Under the pieces are notes generated by a model, which was not told the origin of the DNA, ran no database searches, and worked only from the letters and a program-made list of their open reading frames with translations. Positions 1 through 5,965 of a stretch of DNA of 7,134 nucleotides are shown here, in pieces. Source of the stretch: Hyphomicrobium sp. (lineage in GTDB: Bacteria; Pseudomonadota; Alphaproteobacteria; Rhizobiales; Hyphomicrobiaceae); the NCBI GenBank assembly GCA_030598645.1, contig JAUVPN010000140.1, positions 1 through 7,134 of the forward strand, read 5' to 3'. How positions within the stretch are numbered: position 1 is the first letter of the stretch; every line of letters starts with the position of its first letter. A program made the translations under genes and the position numbers.

Positions 1-1353
1 CGTATTTTTTCACAAGGCCGCATGCCCGGGCCGATCAATTTCCGCGGGGTACGGCTCGGTGTTCCTATTTGCGAGGACATCTGGGCTCCCGATGTGACTG
101 AGTGCCTAGCAGAAGCCGGCGCGGAGCTTCTCATATCGGTTAATGGGTCGCCCTTCGATTGGATGAAACCTGATGCTCGGATGAACAAGGTCGTTGCGCG
201 CATTACCGAGACGGGGCTGCCGCTTGCCTACCTCAATCAGGTGGGCGGGCAGGATGAGCTCGTGTTCGATGGTGCCTCTTTCGTGCTCAACGCCGACTGC
301 GGACTAGCCGTGCAAGCACCTAGCTGGGAAGAAGTGGTTATACTGAGCGAGTGGCGCAAGACGCCTGAGGGCTGGCATTGCGCGCATGGAAAATGCGCCG
401 TTGTTGAGGAAGGTGACGCCGCCGCCTACCAAGCCTGTCTCCTCGGCATCCGCGATTACGTAAACAAGAACGGATTTCCGGGTGTCATAGTAGGTCTCTC
501 TGGTGGCATCGACAGCGCTCTCGTCACAGCTATCGCCACGGACGCCCTTGGACCGGAGCGGGTGCGCACGGTTATGATGCCATACCGCTATACGTCGAGC
601 GAGAGCTTGCGAGACGCAGAAGCCTGCGCAACCGCGCTAGGTCTGCGTTATGACGTGTTGCCGATCGAGGCAGCGATCGCTGGTATCAAAGAAACGTTGG
701 CTCCAGTGCTAGCTGGGACCGAGCCTGATGCAACGGAGGAGAATATTCAGGCCCGGGTGCGTGGCATCATCCTAATGGCTATTTCCAACAAGTTTGGCAA
801 CATGGTCGTCACCACTGGAAATAAGTCGGAAATGTCGGTGGGCTACGCCACGCTCTATGGTGATATGAACGGCGGCTTTAATCCGGTCAAAGACCTTTAC
901 AAGACGGAAATCTATCGTCTTGCCCGTTGGCGCAACGCGCATGTACCAAAAGGCGCCATGGGCCCCGCCGGCATTGTCATACCTGAGACTATCATCACGA
1001 GGGTTCCATCGGCCGAGCTGCGCCCAGGTCAGACGGATCAGGATTCGCTGCCGCCCTATGATATCCTCGATGACATTCTTACCTCTCTCGTTGAAAAGGA
1101 GACGCCGATCGACGAGATCGTTGCACGGGGGCACCCGCTCGATATTGTTCGGCAGGTCGAGCGCTTACTCTACATCGCGGAGTATAAGCGACGCCAAGCC
1201 GCGCCGGGGGTAAAGATTTCATCTCGGAATTTCGGACGTGACCGGCGCTATCCCATCACGAATAGGTTCCGCGAGGATGTGGATGCGACCCCTACTGTGA
1301 AAGCAAGAACTCAAGCGGGTGCTACCTTAGTTGAGAGAAAGAAAGACGCTTGA
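1..1353 (+). CDS. nadE: Glutamine-dependent NAD+ synthetase (NadE), 5' end missing
   Basis: Catalyses the last step of NAD+ synthesis: ATP-dependent amidation of nicotinic acid adenine dinucleotide, with ammonia taken from glutamine by an N-terminal nitrilase-like domain. The frame is open from base 1 (seven residues, RIFSQGR, precede the first ATG at 22). That ATG lies inside a conserved stretch (PGPINFRG), so it is not the true start. Of the 450 visible residues, the first ~115 are the end of the amidase domain, with the nucleophile Cys24 in PICEDIW; the Glu and Lys of the triad lie off the left edge. The synthetase domain follows, with the ATP-pyrophosphatase P-loop SGGIDSA at residues 167-173 (499-519), then TTGNKSE and the typical KISSRNFGRDRRYP tail. 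Compared with the ~550-residue bacterial form, about 110-130 residues are missing. The gene appears intact up to its TGA stop. No clear T-tailed terminator follows it, so read-through towards gltX is possible. Confidence 0.96.
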   Translation, partial: RIFSQGRMPGPINFRGVRLGVPICEDIWAPDVTECLAEAGAELLISVNGSPFDWMKPDARMNKVVARITETGLPLAYLNQVGGQDELVFDGASFVLNADCGLAVQAPSWEEVVILSEWRKTPEGWHCAHGKCAVVEEGDAAAYQACLLGIRDYVNKNGFPGVIVGLSGGIDSALVTAIATDALGPERVRTVMMPYRYTSSESLRDAEACATALGLRYDVLPIEAAIAGIKETLAPVLAGTEPDATEENIQARVRGIILMAISNKFGNMVVTTGNKSEMSVGYATLYGDMNGGFNPVKDLYKTEIYRLARWRNAHVPKGAMGPAGIVIPETIITRVPSAELRPGQTDQDSLPPYDILDDILTSLVEKETPIDEIVARGHPLDIVRQVERLLYIAEYKRRQAAPGVKISSRNFGRDRRYPITNRFREDVDATPTVKARTQAGATLVERKKDA

Positions 1354-1451
1354 AAACAACGGGACATTGGCCGGTGCGCACTTGACCTGCTGTTGCTGAG
1401 TGGTGGGGCCTATCGCATTTTCATCGCTCATCGGTTCTACATCTTTCGGCT

Positions 1452-1480
1452 CTTGAGTTGCCCCGCCGACCCTCTATAGG
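1452..1480 (+). promoter_or_regulatory. Candidate promoter of gltX
   Basis: CTTGAG (1452-1457) and CTATAG (1474-1479) are separated by 16 bp. They closely match the rhizobial housekeeping promoter pattern CTTGAC-N16/17-CTATAT. Transcription would start near 1486 and give a leader of about 45 nt before the gltX ATG. The pentamers GGTTG (1479-1483) and CAACC (1492-1496) form a small inverted repeat across the expected start point. The assignment rests on the match and position only. Confidence 0.5.
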
Positions 1481-1530
1481 TTGGCCCTTCGCAACCGATC
1501 AATGAGTAACCGCGGGACCACGCCCCAAAA

Positions 1531-2904
1531 ATGTCAGTAATTGTTCGCTTTGCCCCCAGCCCTACGGGTCGCTTGCACGTCGGCAATATTCGCACGGCCA
1601 TACTGAACTGGCTGTTTGCAAGAAAGAGCGGCGGAGAATTTTGGTTGCGCCTCGACGACACGGATCTGGAGCGCTCTACACCGGAGTTTGCGGAAGGCAT
1701 TCGTGAGGATCTTGCGTGGCTTGGTTTGGAATGGTCACGAGAGGACCGCCAGTCGGAACGCACCGAGCACTATACGGAAGCGGCTAAATTGTTGCGCGCT
1801 CGCGGCAGGCTTTATGCCTGCTATGAAACAGAGGACGAGCTTGACCGGAAGCGCAAGCGTCAGTTGGCGCGCGGCATGCCTCCAATCTACGATCGCTCGG
1901 GTCTGAAGCTCACCTCCGACGAACGGGATAAACTGGAACGGGAGGGGCGTCAGCCGCATTGGCGTTTCAGGCTTGATAATAGCGAGGCGGAATCGGGGAC
2001 AGCGCCGCTTCCAACCATTGTGTCTTGGAATGATCTCGTTAGGGGTGATCAGACAGTTGATGTGGGCTCGGTGTCCGATCCTGTTGTGATCCGCGCAAAT
2101 GGTTCATTTCTTTATACCTTCACGAGCGTGGTCGATGACGCCGAATTGGGCACCACACACATCATCCGCGGTGAGGACCACATTACCAATACCGGCGTGC
2201 AGACTCAGTTGTTCGAAGCGTTGGGAAAGGAGGCGCCAGCCATTGCGCACCACAGCTTACTCATCGGCACGGATGGTAAAGCGCTTTCCAAACGACTCGG
2301 CGCCCTTTCCATCGGGCGTTTGCGCGCCGGTGGTTTGGAGCCGATGGCCGTGGCGAGTTACACTGCACTGATCGGAACCTCTGATCCAATCGACGCGCAT
2401 GCCAATTTAGATGAGCTTGCCTCACTATTTGCGTTCGAAAAGATCTCAATGGCCCCGGCGCGTTTCGATGTTGAGGAGTTGAAAGCGCTGAACGCGCGGC
2501 TTCTTCACAAGCAGCCCTACTCAGCCGTCGAAGACAAGCTGCGCGCGCTAAACGCGGAAGGTGGGCCAGAGTTTTGGGAGGCGGTACGTGGCAACCTCTC
2601 TGTGCTTAGCGACGCCGTGACGTGGTGGGAAATTATCATGGGCGACATCAAGCCCATTATTGAGAACAAGGAGCTAACCGATAAGGCGGCAGCGCTTCTG
2701 CCTCCCGCGCCATGGAACGACACAACATGGGCAACTTGGATCGGGGCGCTCAAGGCGGCATCAGGGGGGGTCAAGGGTCGCCAATTGTTCCACCCGTTGC
2801 GCTTGGCACTGACGGGACTCGAGGATGGTCCTGAACTGCGGCTGCTGTTGCCACTGATCGGCCGAGTTAAAGCTGAACTGCGGCTACTCGGCCGAGCGAG
2901 CTGA
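1531..2904 (+). CDS. gltX: Glutamyl-tRNA synthetase (GltX), zinc-less alphaproteobacterial type
   Basis: Class I aminoacyl-tRNA synthetase that charges tRNA with glutamate in the cytoplasm. The protein has 457 residues, close to the usual ~470. The Rossmann domain begins with RFAPSPTGRLHVGN, whose HIGH motif is HVGN at residues 16-19. LRLDDTDLERS and IIRGEDHITNT follow, and the KMSKS loop is the variant KALSKR at residues 250-255. In the E. coli enzyme the zinc knuckle uses C98, C100 and C125. Here only the first is kept (C97); the others are E99 and, by rough alignment, S123, so no zinc should bind. The C-terminal helical anticodon-binding region ends in LLPLIGR..., typical of this group. 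The ATG at 1531 is chosen because MSVIVRFAPSPTG is the expected family N-terminus, although no good Shine-Dalgarno precedes it. Many alphaproteobacteria have two GluRS paralogues, one of which may mischarge tRNA-Gln for the GatCAB route. I cannot tell from this window which one this is. Confidence 0.96.
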   Translation: MSVIVRFAPSPTGRLHVGNIRTAILNWLFARKSGGEFWLRLDDTDLERSTPEFAEGIREDLAWLGLEWSREDRQSERTEHYTEAAKLLRARGRLYACYETEDELDRKRKRQLARGMPPIYDRSGLKLTSDERDKLEREGRQPHWRFRLDNSEAESGTAPLPTIVSWNDLVRGDQTVDVGSVSDPVVIRANGSFLYTFTSVVDDAELGTTHIIRGEDHITNTGVQTQLFEALGKEAPAIAHHSLLIGTDGKALSKRLGALSIGRLRAGGLEPMAVASYTALIGTSDPIDAHANLDELASLFAFEKISMAPARFDVEELKALNARLLHKQPYSAVEDKLRALNAEGGPEFWEAVRGNLSVLSDAVTWWEIIMGDIKPIIENKELTDKAAALLPPAPWNDTTWATWIGALKAASGGVKGRQLFHPLRLALTGLEDGPELRLLLPLIGRVKAELRLLGRAS

Positions 2905-2905
2905 T

Positions 2906-2948
2906 TGGGCGCCGCAACCCGGATCACGCGACCCACCGGCGGCGCCCA
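2906..2948. terminator. Hairpin 1 between convergent genes
   Basis: A perfect 10-bp inverted repeat: TGGGCGCCGC (2906-2915) and GCGGCGCCCA (2939-2948), with a 23-nt loop. It starts one base after the gltX stop codon. The stem is very G+C-rich but has no U-run on either strand. Its place between two converging genes suggests a terminator or 3' end stabiliser serving both transcripts. That role is inferred; the inverted repeat is seen directly. Confidence 0.6.
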
Positions 2949-2977
2949 TCCGCTATTGCTCTTGATCCAATAGCGGA
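2949..2977. terminator. Hairpin 2, abutting hairpin 1
   Basis: A perfect 10-bp inverted repeat: TCCGCTATTG (2949-2958) and CAATAGCGGA (2968-2977), with a 9-nt loop. It begins at the base after hairpin 1 ends. On the plus strand it is followed by GACTTTCG, only a weak T tract. It is the better terminator candidate of the pair for gltX because the loop is short. On the minus strand it would be the first hairpin met by transcripts leaving the DUF2865 gene, 45 nt after its stop codon. Confidence 0.65.
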
Positions 2978-3022
2978 GACTTTCGAAGAACTCTGCTGCA
3001 TTGTAGCGGTTTGATTGCTGCG

Positions 3023-4084
3023 TTAGGGGGTTTTGGCCTCAGCCTCCCACCTCGATCGGGCTTCCCAACCGGGTGCGTTCGCAGCGCGCGCATCGTCCTG
3101 TAACGCCTCTTGCGCAACGTACTCGTTTTCATTGCATGAGCAGCCTCTCACCAGCTGCTTGCGATACATAAACGCAGTCTTGAGGTTGGCGTAAGGCTCT
3201 TGTGAGCGAAAGGCGACTGACTCGGCCATCCCCTGTCCGGGGTTTCGATAGTAGTAGAGTTTAACCGGGGAGGCACACTTGTTCTGACAGACCCTGGCGT
3301 CTTGGTCGAAGTGACTAGGAAGCGTGGAGAAGCTAACCGGGAAATAGTAACCATCACACAGCCTCACGCATACAGTGCGATACGTATTGTATGAGCGGGT
3401 GCCGGAGAAAGGACTCCAGCCGGTGGAATAGCCATCGCCTTCATTGTCTTGCCATATGCCGGAAAATATGCCCCGGTTTTGCCGACGCGCCTCTTGCACA
3501 TAGTTGGCGCCGCAGTTGTGGCGTGCAAGCTCACGAATGATTTCGTCGCGGTAGGATCGACTCGACGAGCCTATGATCTGCTGGCGCCGAGACTCCAGTC
3601 GGGCAAGCCGACGCTTCGCATCTTCCGCTTGTCGGGATAGTTGGGTGCAAGTTGGCGTGCGGCGCAGTGATTTGGAGAAGAGGAAATACTCGTAGCACTT
3701 ACCGCGTTCAAGTTCGGTCTCGGCCGCTCGAACCTCTCGATTGACTTGGCGGATTTCGGACTGAATCCTAGGCAGTGCGTCGCGTGATTGACCAGAACTT
3801 TGACCCTCCTTCACGAGGCGCTGCTCGAGCTTCAGACAAATTGGATTCTTCGTTGACCAATTGGTTGATGGCGGTTGCGCACCGGGCGGAGGGCGGTACA
3901 CCGGCTCGCTCGGGATAGGAGGACGCTCTGGCTCAGAATTGCTCCACGGCCACCACCCTTGGGCAAGGACTGGGCAGGCCGCCAGCATGACCGCAGTAAG
4001 CACGGCGGCGCCGAGGCTGTAGCGGCCAAGGGCGGGCGCGTGGCACGTAGCATTGGTTTTGCTGGGGCGGTCCATATCGTCCAT
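3023..4084 (-). CDS. Secreted or lipid-anchored DUF2865 protein of unknown function
   Basis: A 353-residue exported protein. After a short charged N-terminus comes a hydrophobic stretch, residues 22-41 (YSLGAAVLTAVMLAACPVLA). Signal peptidase I could cut after VLA (residue 41). A lipobox-like LAAC at 34-37 also allows lipoprotein processing at Cys37, though the following Pro makes this less likely. A Pro-rich linker (about 50-73) precedes a charged, coiled-coil-like segment (about 83-185, rich in Glu, Arg, Gln and Leu). The C-terminal part carries what I recognise as the DUF2865 signature: YRTVCVRLCDGYYFPVSFST (from Tyr235; C239, C243), a CxxxC pair at C266/C270, YYYRNPGQ, and GCSC (C315, C317). 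The even set of conserved cysteines suggests disulfides in the periplasm. ATG at 4084 is used; Met4 (4075) is an alternative, and neither has a strong ribosome-binding site. The gene converges on gltX and diverges from cysS, so it is probably monocistronic. Function is unknown; no catalytic motif is visible. Confidence 0.85.
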   Translation of the reverse strand: MDDMDRPSKTNATCHAPALGRYSLGAAVLTAVMLAACPVLAQGWWPWSNSEPERPPIPSEPVYRPPPGAQPPSTNWSTKNPICLKLEQRLVKEGQSSGQSRDALPRIQSEIRQVNREVRAAETELERGKCYEYFLFSKSLRRTPTCTQLSRQAEDAKRRLARLESRRQQIIGSSSRSYRDEIIRELARHNCGANYVQEARRQNRGIFSGIWQDNEGDGYSTGWSPFSGTRSYNTYRTVCVRLCDGYYFPVSFSTLPSHFDQDARVCQNKCASPVKLYYYRNPGQGMAESVAFRSQEPYANLKTAFMYRKQLVRGCSCNENEYVAQEALQDDARAANAPGWEARSRWEAEAKTP

Positions 4085-4229
4085 GCTGCCCGTAAGGGTT
4101 CCGCCTGTGGTTTAAGTAACCTTTGAGGTCTGCGAATAGGGGGGTAATGAGGAGCAATTGGGGCGAACGTGGACGCTAGCCTCAAGAAAACAAAGCCTTA
4201 TCAATGCCAGACTGTGCGGCCTTCGCACG

Positions 4230-4260
4230 CTTGACGGGACGAGCCTTGCTCCCCCATAAG
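4230..4260 (+). promoter_or_regulatory. Candidate cysS promoter P1
   Basis: A perfect alphaproteobacterial -35 CTTGAC (4230-4235), extended as TTGACG, lies 18 bp from a moderate -10 CATAAG (4255-4260). Transcription would start near 4266 and give a leader of about 145 nt that includes the palindrome and the long-range stem. The -10 is imperfect, so this is one of two candidates. Confidence 0.35.
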
Positions 4261-4292
4261 AACTGCATGAACTTTGGGTCGCGCATAACAGC

Positions 4293-4322
4293 CTGCAACA
4301 TTTATTGCAGCATTATTATACT
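4293..4322. promoter_or_regulatory. Palindrome next to a two-way -10 box (candidate P2 and operator)
   Basis: CTGCAA (4293-4298) and TTGCAG (4305-4310) form a perfect inverted repeat with a 6-nt centre. Just to its right, TATACT (4317-4322, plus strand) and TATAAT (4315-4320 read on the minus strand) are good -10 boxes facing opposite ways. The left arm of the palindrome falls where the plus-strand -35 would be, but it matches TTGACA poorly. A dimeric regulator bound here could affect one or both divergent genes. The binding role is inferred. Confidence 0.3.
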
Positions 4323-4335
4323 AAGCTAGCAAAAC

Positions 4336-4398
4336 CCGCTGGTGCGCGGCTCGCTTCTTTGCCCAAAGTCTACGACAGAGAATCGCCCGCGCCAGCGG
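4336..4398 (+). promoter_or_regulatory. Long-range stem in the cysS leader
   Basis: CCGCTGG (4336-4342) pairs perfectly with CCAGCGG (4392-4398). After a 2-nt bulge (TG), CGCGG (4345-4349) pairs with CCGCG (4387-4391). That gives 12 bp enclosing a 37-nt loop, which itself holds CTTT/AAAG (4357-4360 and 4365-4368). The stem ends three bases before the cysS GGGGA ribosome-binding site. It is likely part of the transcribed leader from either candidate promoter and could influence translation initiation. It matches no riboswitch or T-box I know. Confidence 0.35.
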
Positions 4399-4401
4399 CC
4401 T

Positions 4402-4406
4402 GGGGA
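4402..4406 (+). promoter_or_regulatory. Ribosome-binding site of cysS
   Basis: GGGGA lies 5 nt before the ATG at 4412, which supports that codon as the cysS start. Confidence 0.6.
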
Positions 4407-4411
4407 CCTTC

Positions 4412-5839
4412 ATGGCCAATCAGCAACCGCTGAAGCTATACAACACGTTGACGCGCCGGAAAGAGGTCTTTGAACCCCTCGATTCGAAAGATGTCCGCAT
4501 GTACGTGTGTGGGCCGACGGTCTACGACTATGCCCATATCGGCAATGCGCGTCCTATCATCGTTTTTGACGTGCTCTTCCGTCTGCTACGGCAAATTTAT
4601 GGGCCAGGCCACGTCACCTATGTTCGCAATATCACTGATGTCGACGACAAGATTAATGCCCGTTCGGCTAAAGAGGGCATCGCGATCGGTGAGTTGACGG
4701 AGCGCACGACCAAGCAATTTCATGATGATATCGCAGCATTCGGTGTGTTGGCCCCCACGATTGAACCGCGCGCAACCCAGCACATAGATGAGATGAAAGC
4801 GTTGATCGAGGAACTCGTCTCAAAGGGCCACGCTTATGTGGCCGAGGATCACGTCCTGTTCAATGTGCCGTCAATGAGCGACTACGGTCGGCTGTCGAAT
4901 CGCTCTCTTGACGAAATGGAGGCGGGGGCTCGTGTTGAAGTTGCCCCTTACAAGAAGGATGCGATGGACTTCGTACTATGGAAGCCATCAAAGAAAGGGG
5001 AGCCGTCCTGGCTCTCCCCGAGTGGCATCGCGGCTCGAGGACGTCCTGGGTGGCACATCGAGTGCTCGGCTATGGCCGGTGCGCACCTCGGCGATATATT
5101 TGACATCCACGGTGGTGGTATCGACCTCATCTTCCCACATCATGAAAACGAGATCGCGCAATCGCGCTGTGCGCACGGCACCGAGGTGATGGCGCGCTAC
5201 TGGATGCATAACGGTTTCCTGCAAGTCGAGGGGGAGAAGATGAGTAAATCCCTCGGTAACTTCATCACGATCCATGAGTTGTTAGAGACGGATAAGTTCG
5301 GGGGACGCCGCTGGCCAGGTGAAGTTTTGCGTCTTGCTATGCTGATGACTCATTATCGCCAACCGCTGGATTTCACGGTGCGTAGCCTCGAATTAGCAGA
5401 CAAGGTTCTCAGCCAGTGGCATCGCAAAATTGGCGATGTTGCGGCGGCGCCTGGAGGCGACTGGTTGAACGAAGTTAACAATGCACTAACAGATGACCTC
5501 AACACGCCAGGTGCGATTACTAAGCTCCATGCGGCGGCGGATGGCATTTCCAAGGACGACAGGTCAGATGCACCGGCGCGTTTCAAGGCGGCAGCAAATT
5601 CGTTGGGGCTGCTTACCTGCACCGAGCGAGAATGGCGTGTCAAAGCGGAGGAGCGCGTCGGCGTCGATCAATGCCGAGTGCAACAGCTGATAGCGTCGCG
5701 CCTCTCGGCGCGACAGGCTAAGAATTTTGAGGAAGCTGATCGCATCCGCGACGAGCTGGCTGCTATGGGCATTGCTTTGAAGGACTCCAAGGATCCAAAG
5801 ACCGGCGAGATCGTAACCAAATGGGAGGTCGCGAGATGA
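4412..5839 (+). CDS. cysS: Cysteinyl-tRNA synthetase (CysS)
   Basis: Class I synthetase that charges tRNA-Cys with cysteine in the cytoplasm. The 475-residue protein is of normal length. The N-terminus has [19 protein letters not shown], with the zinc ligand Cys33 and the HIGH motif HIGN at 42-45. The other zinc ligands fit the E. coli spacing (C28, C209, H234, E238): Cys218 in WHIECSAM, then His243 and Glu247 in [11 protein letters not shown]. The KMSKS loop is exact at 276-280 ([10 protein letters not shown]). DDLNTPGA marks the DALR anticodon-binding domain, and the C-terminal [18 protein letters not shown] is typical of the family. All catalytic and zinc residues are present. The ATG at 4412 has a GGGGA site in front and matches the family start. 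It is the first gene of an apparent operon: its stop codon overlaps the start of a 40-codon gene, with cimA immediately after. Confidence 0.98.
   Translation: MANQQPLKLYNTLTRRKEVFEPLDSKDVRMYVCGPTVYDYAHIGNARPIIVFDVLFRLLRQIYGPGHVTYVRNITDVDDKINARSAKEGIAIGELTERTTKQFHDDIAAFGVLAPTIEPRATQHIDEMKALIEELVSKGHAYVAEDHVLFNVPSMSDYGRLSNRSLDEMEAGARVEVAPYKKDAMDFVLWKPSKKGEPSWLSPSGIAARGRPGWHIECSAMAGAHLGDIFDIHGGGIDLIFPHHENEIAQSRCAHGTEVMARYWMHNGFLQVEGEKMSKSLGNFITIHELLETDKFGGRRWPGEVLRLAMLMTHYRQPLDFTVRSLELADKVLSQWHRKIGDVAAAPGGDWLNEVNNALTDDLNTPGAITKLHAAADGISKDDRSDAPARFKAAANSLGLLTCTEREWRVKAEERVGVDQCRVQQLIASRLSARQAKNFEEADRIRDELAAMGIALKDSKDPKTGEIVTKWEVAR
5823..5828 (+). promoter_or_regulatory. Strong ribosome-binding site inside the cysS 3' end
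   Basis: GGGAGG lies 7 nt before the ATG at 5836, within the last codons of cysS. This near-ideal Shine-Dalgarno is the main argument that the short downstream frame is translated. Confidence 0.6.
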
Positions 5840-5958
5840 AGAAAGACTGGCGATCAGATACACCGTTTCCTGGACATTGGCTCTTCTACCTTGTCGTAAA
5901 GATCGGCATCGCCGTTTTGGCGATTTGGATTGCGGCTAAGAGTTTTGGGGTCTTGTGA
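5836..5958 (+). CDS. 40-residue single-helix membrane microprotein
   Basis: A short gene coupled to cysS: its ATG overlaps the cysS TGA as ATGA, with GGGAGG 7 nt upstream. The 40-residue product starts [15 protein letters not shown] and continues with a hydrophobic segment at residues 16-34 ([19 protein letters not shown]), broken only by Lys22, then ends KSFGVL. The charged N-terminus and single helix predict a small inner-membrane protein. There is no cleavable signal peptide or cysteine. The stop is seven bases before the cimA start, and GAGAG at 5957-5961, overlapping this stop, serves as the cimA ribosome-binding site, so the three genes look translationally linked. I do not recognise the family. 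It could be a structural or regulatory microprotein or an unconserved frame; the tight spacing and strong ribosome-binding site favour a real gene. Confidence 0.65.
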   Translation: MKKDWRSDTPFPGHWLFYLVVKIGIAVLAIWIAAKSFGVL

Positions 5959-5965
5959 GAGTAAG

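Larger units (their letters stand above)
4085..4411. other. Divergent intergenic region between the DUF2865 gene and cysS
   Basis: A 327-nt gap with no convincing protein gene. It must hold the promoters of both flanking genes. From left to right I see a T/G-poor stretch without clear signals, a small inverted repeat GTGCG/CGCAC (4214-4228), a CTTGAC box (4230-4235), a palindrome (4293-4310), an A+T-rich patch readable as a -10 box on both strands (4315-4322), a long-range stem (4336-4398) and a GGGGA ribosome-binding site (4402-4406). For the DUF2865 gene the best -10 is TATAAT on the minus strand at 4315-4320. It lacks a good -35 and would give a leader over 200 nt long, so that promoter is unsettled. 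Confidence 0.7.

Noticed and set aside
772..1134. 120-codon open frame on the minus strand inside nadE
   Set aside because: It is a mirror frame of conserved NadE sequence, with no domain and no separate start signals.
1374..1381. GTGCGCAC palindrome after nadE as a terminator
   Set aside because: It is an 8-base self-complementary word without loop or T tract, so it cannot form a normal terminator hairpin.
1510..1520. On the minus strand TGGTCCCGCGG resembles the T-box sequence TGGTACCGCGG
   Set aside because: It points away from gltX into the end of nadE, has no specifier stem or terminator, and T-boxes are not expected in alphaproteobacteria.
1502..1540. 12-codon frame overlapping the gltX start
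   Set aside because: It has no ribosome-binding site and no informative codons, and short frames of this size are expected by chance.
2517..2936. 139-codon open frame on the minus strand inside the 3' end of gltX
   Set aside because: It is antisense to a well-conserved gltX coding region, has low-complexity Ser/Pro/Arg composition and shows no recognisable domain.
3449..3640. 63-codon plus-strand frame inside the DUF2865 gene
   Set aside because: It lies opposite the coding strand of a gene with recognisable domain motifs, and it has no ribosome-binding site or family match.
4336..4398. tRNA-like layout: a 7-bp closing stem followed by TG at the place of tRNA positions 8-9
   Set aside because: There is no self-paired T-arm, no TTCRANNC loop and only 63 nt. 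The inner CCGCG pairs with the 5' side instead.
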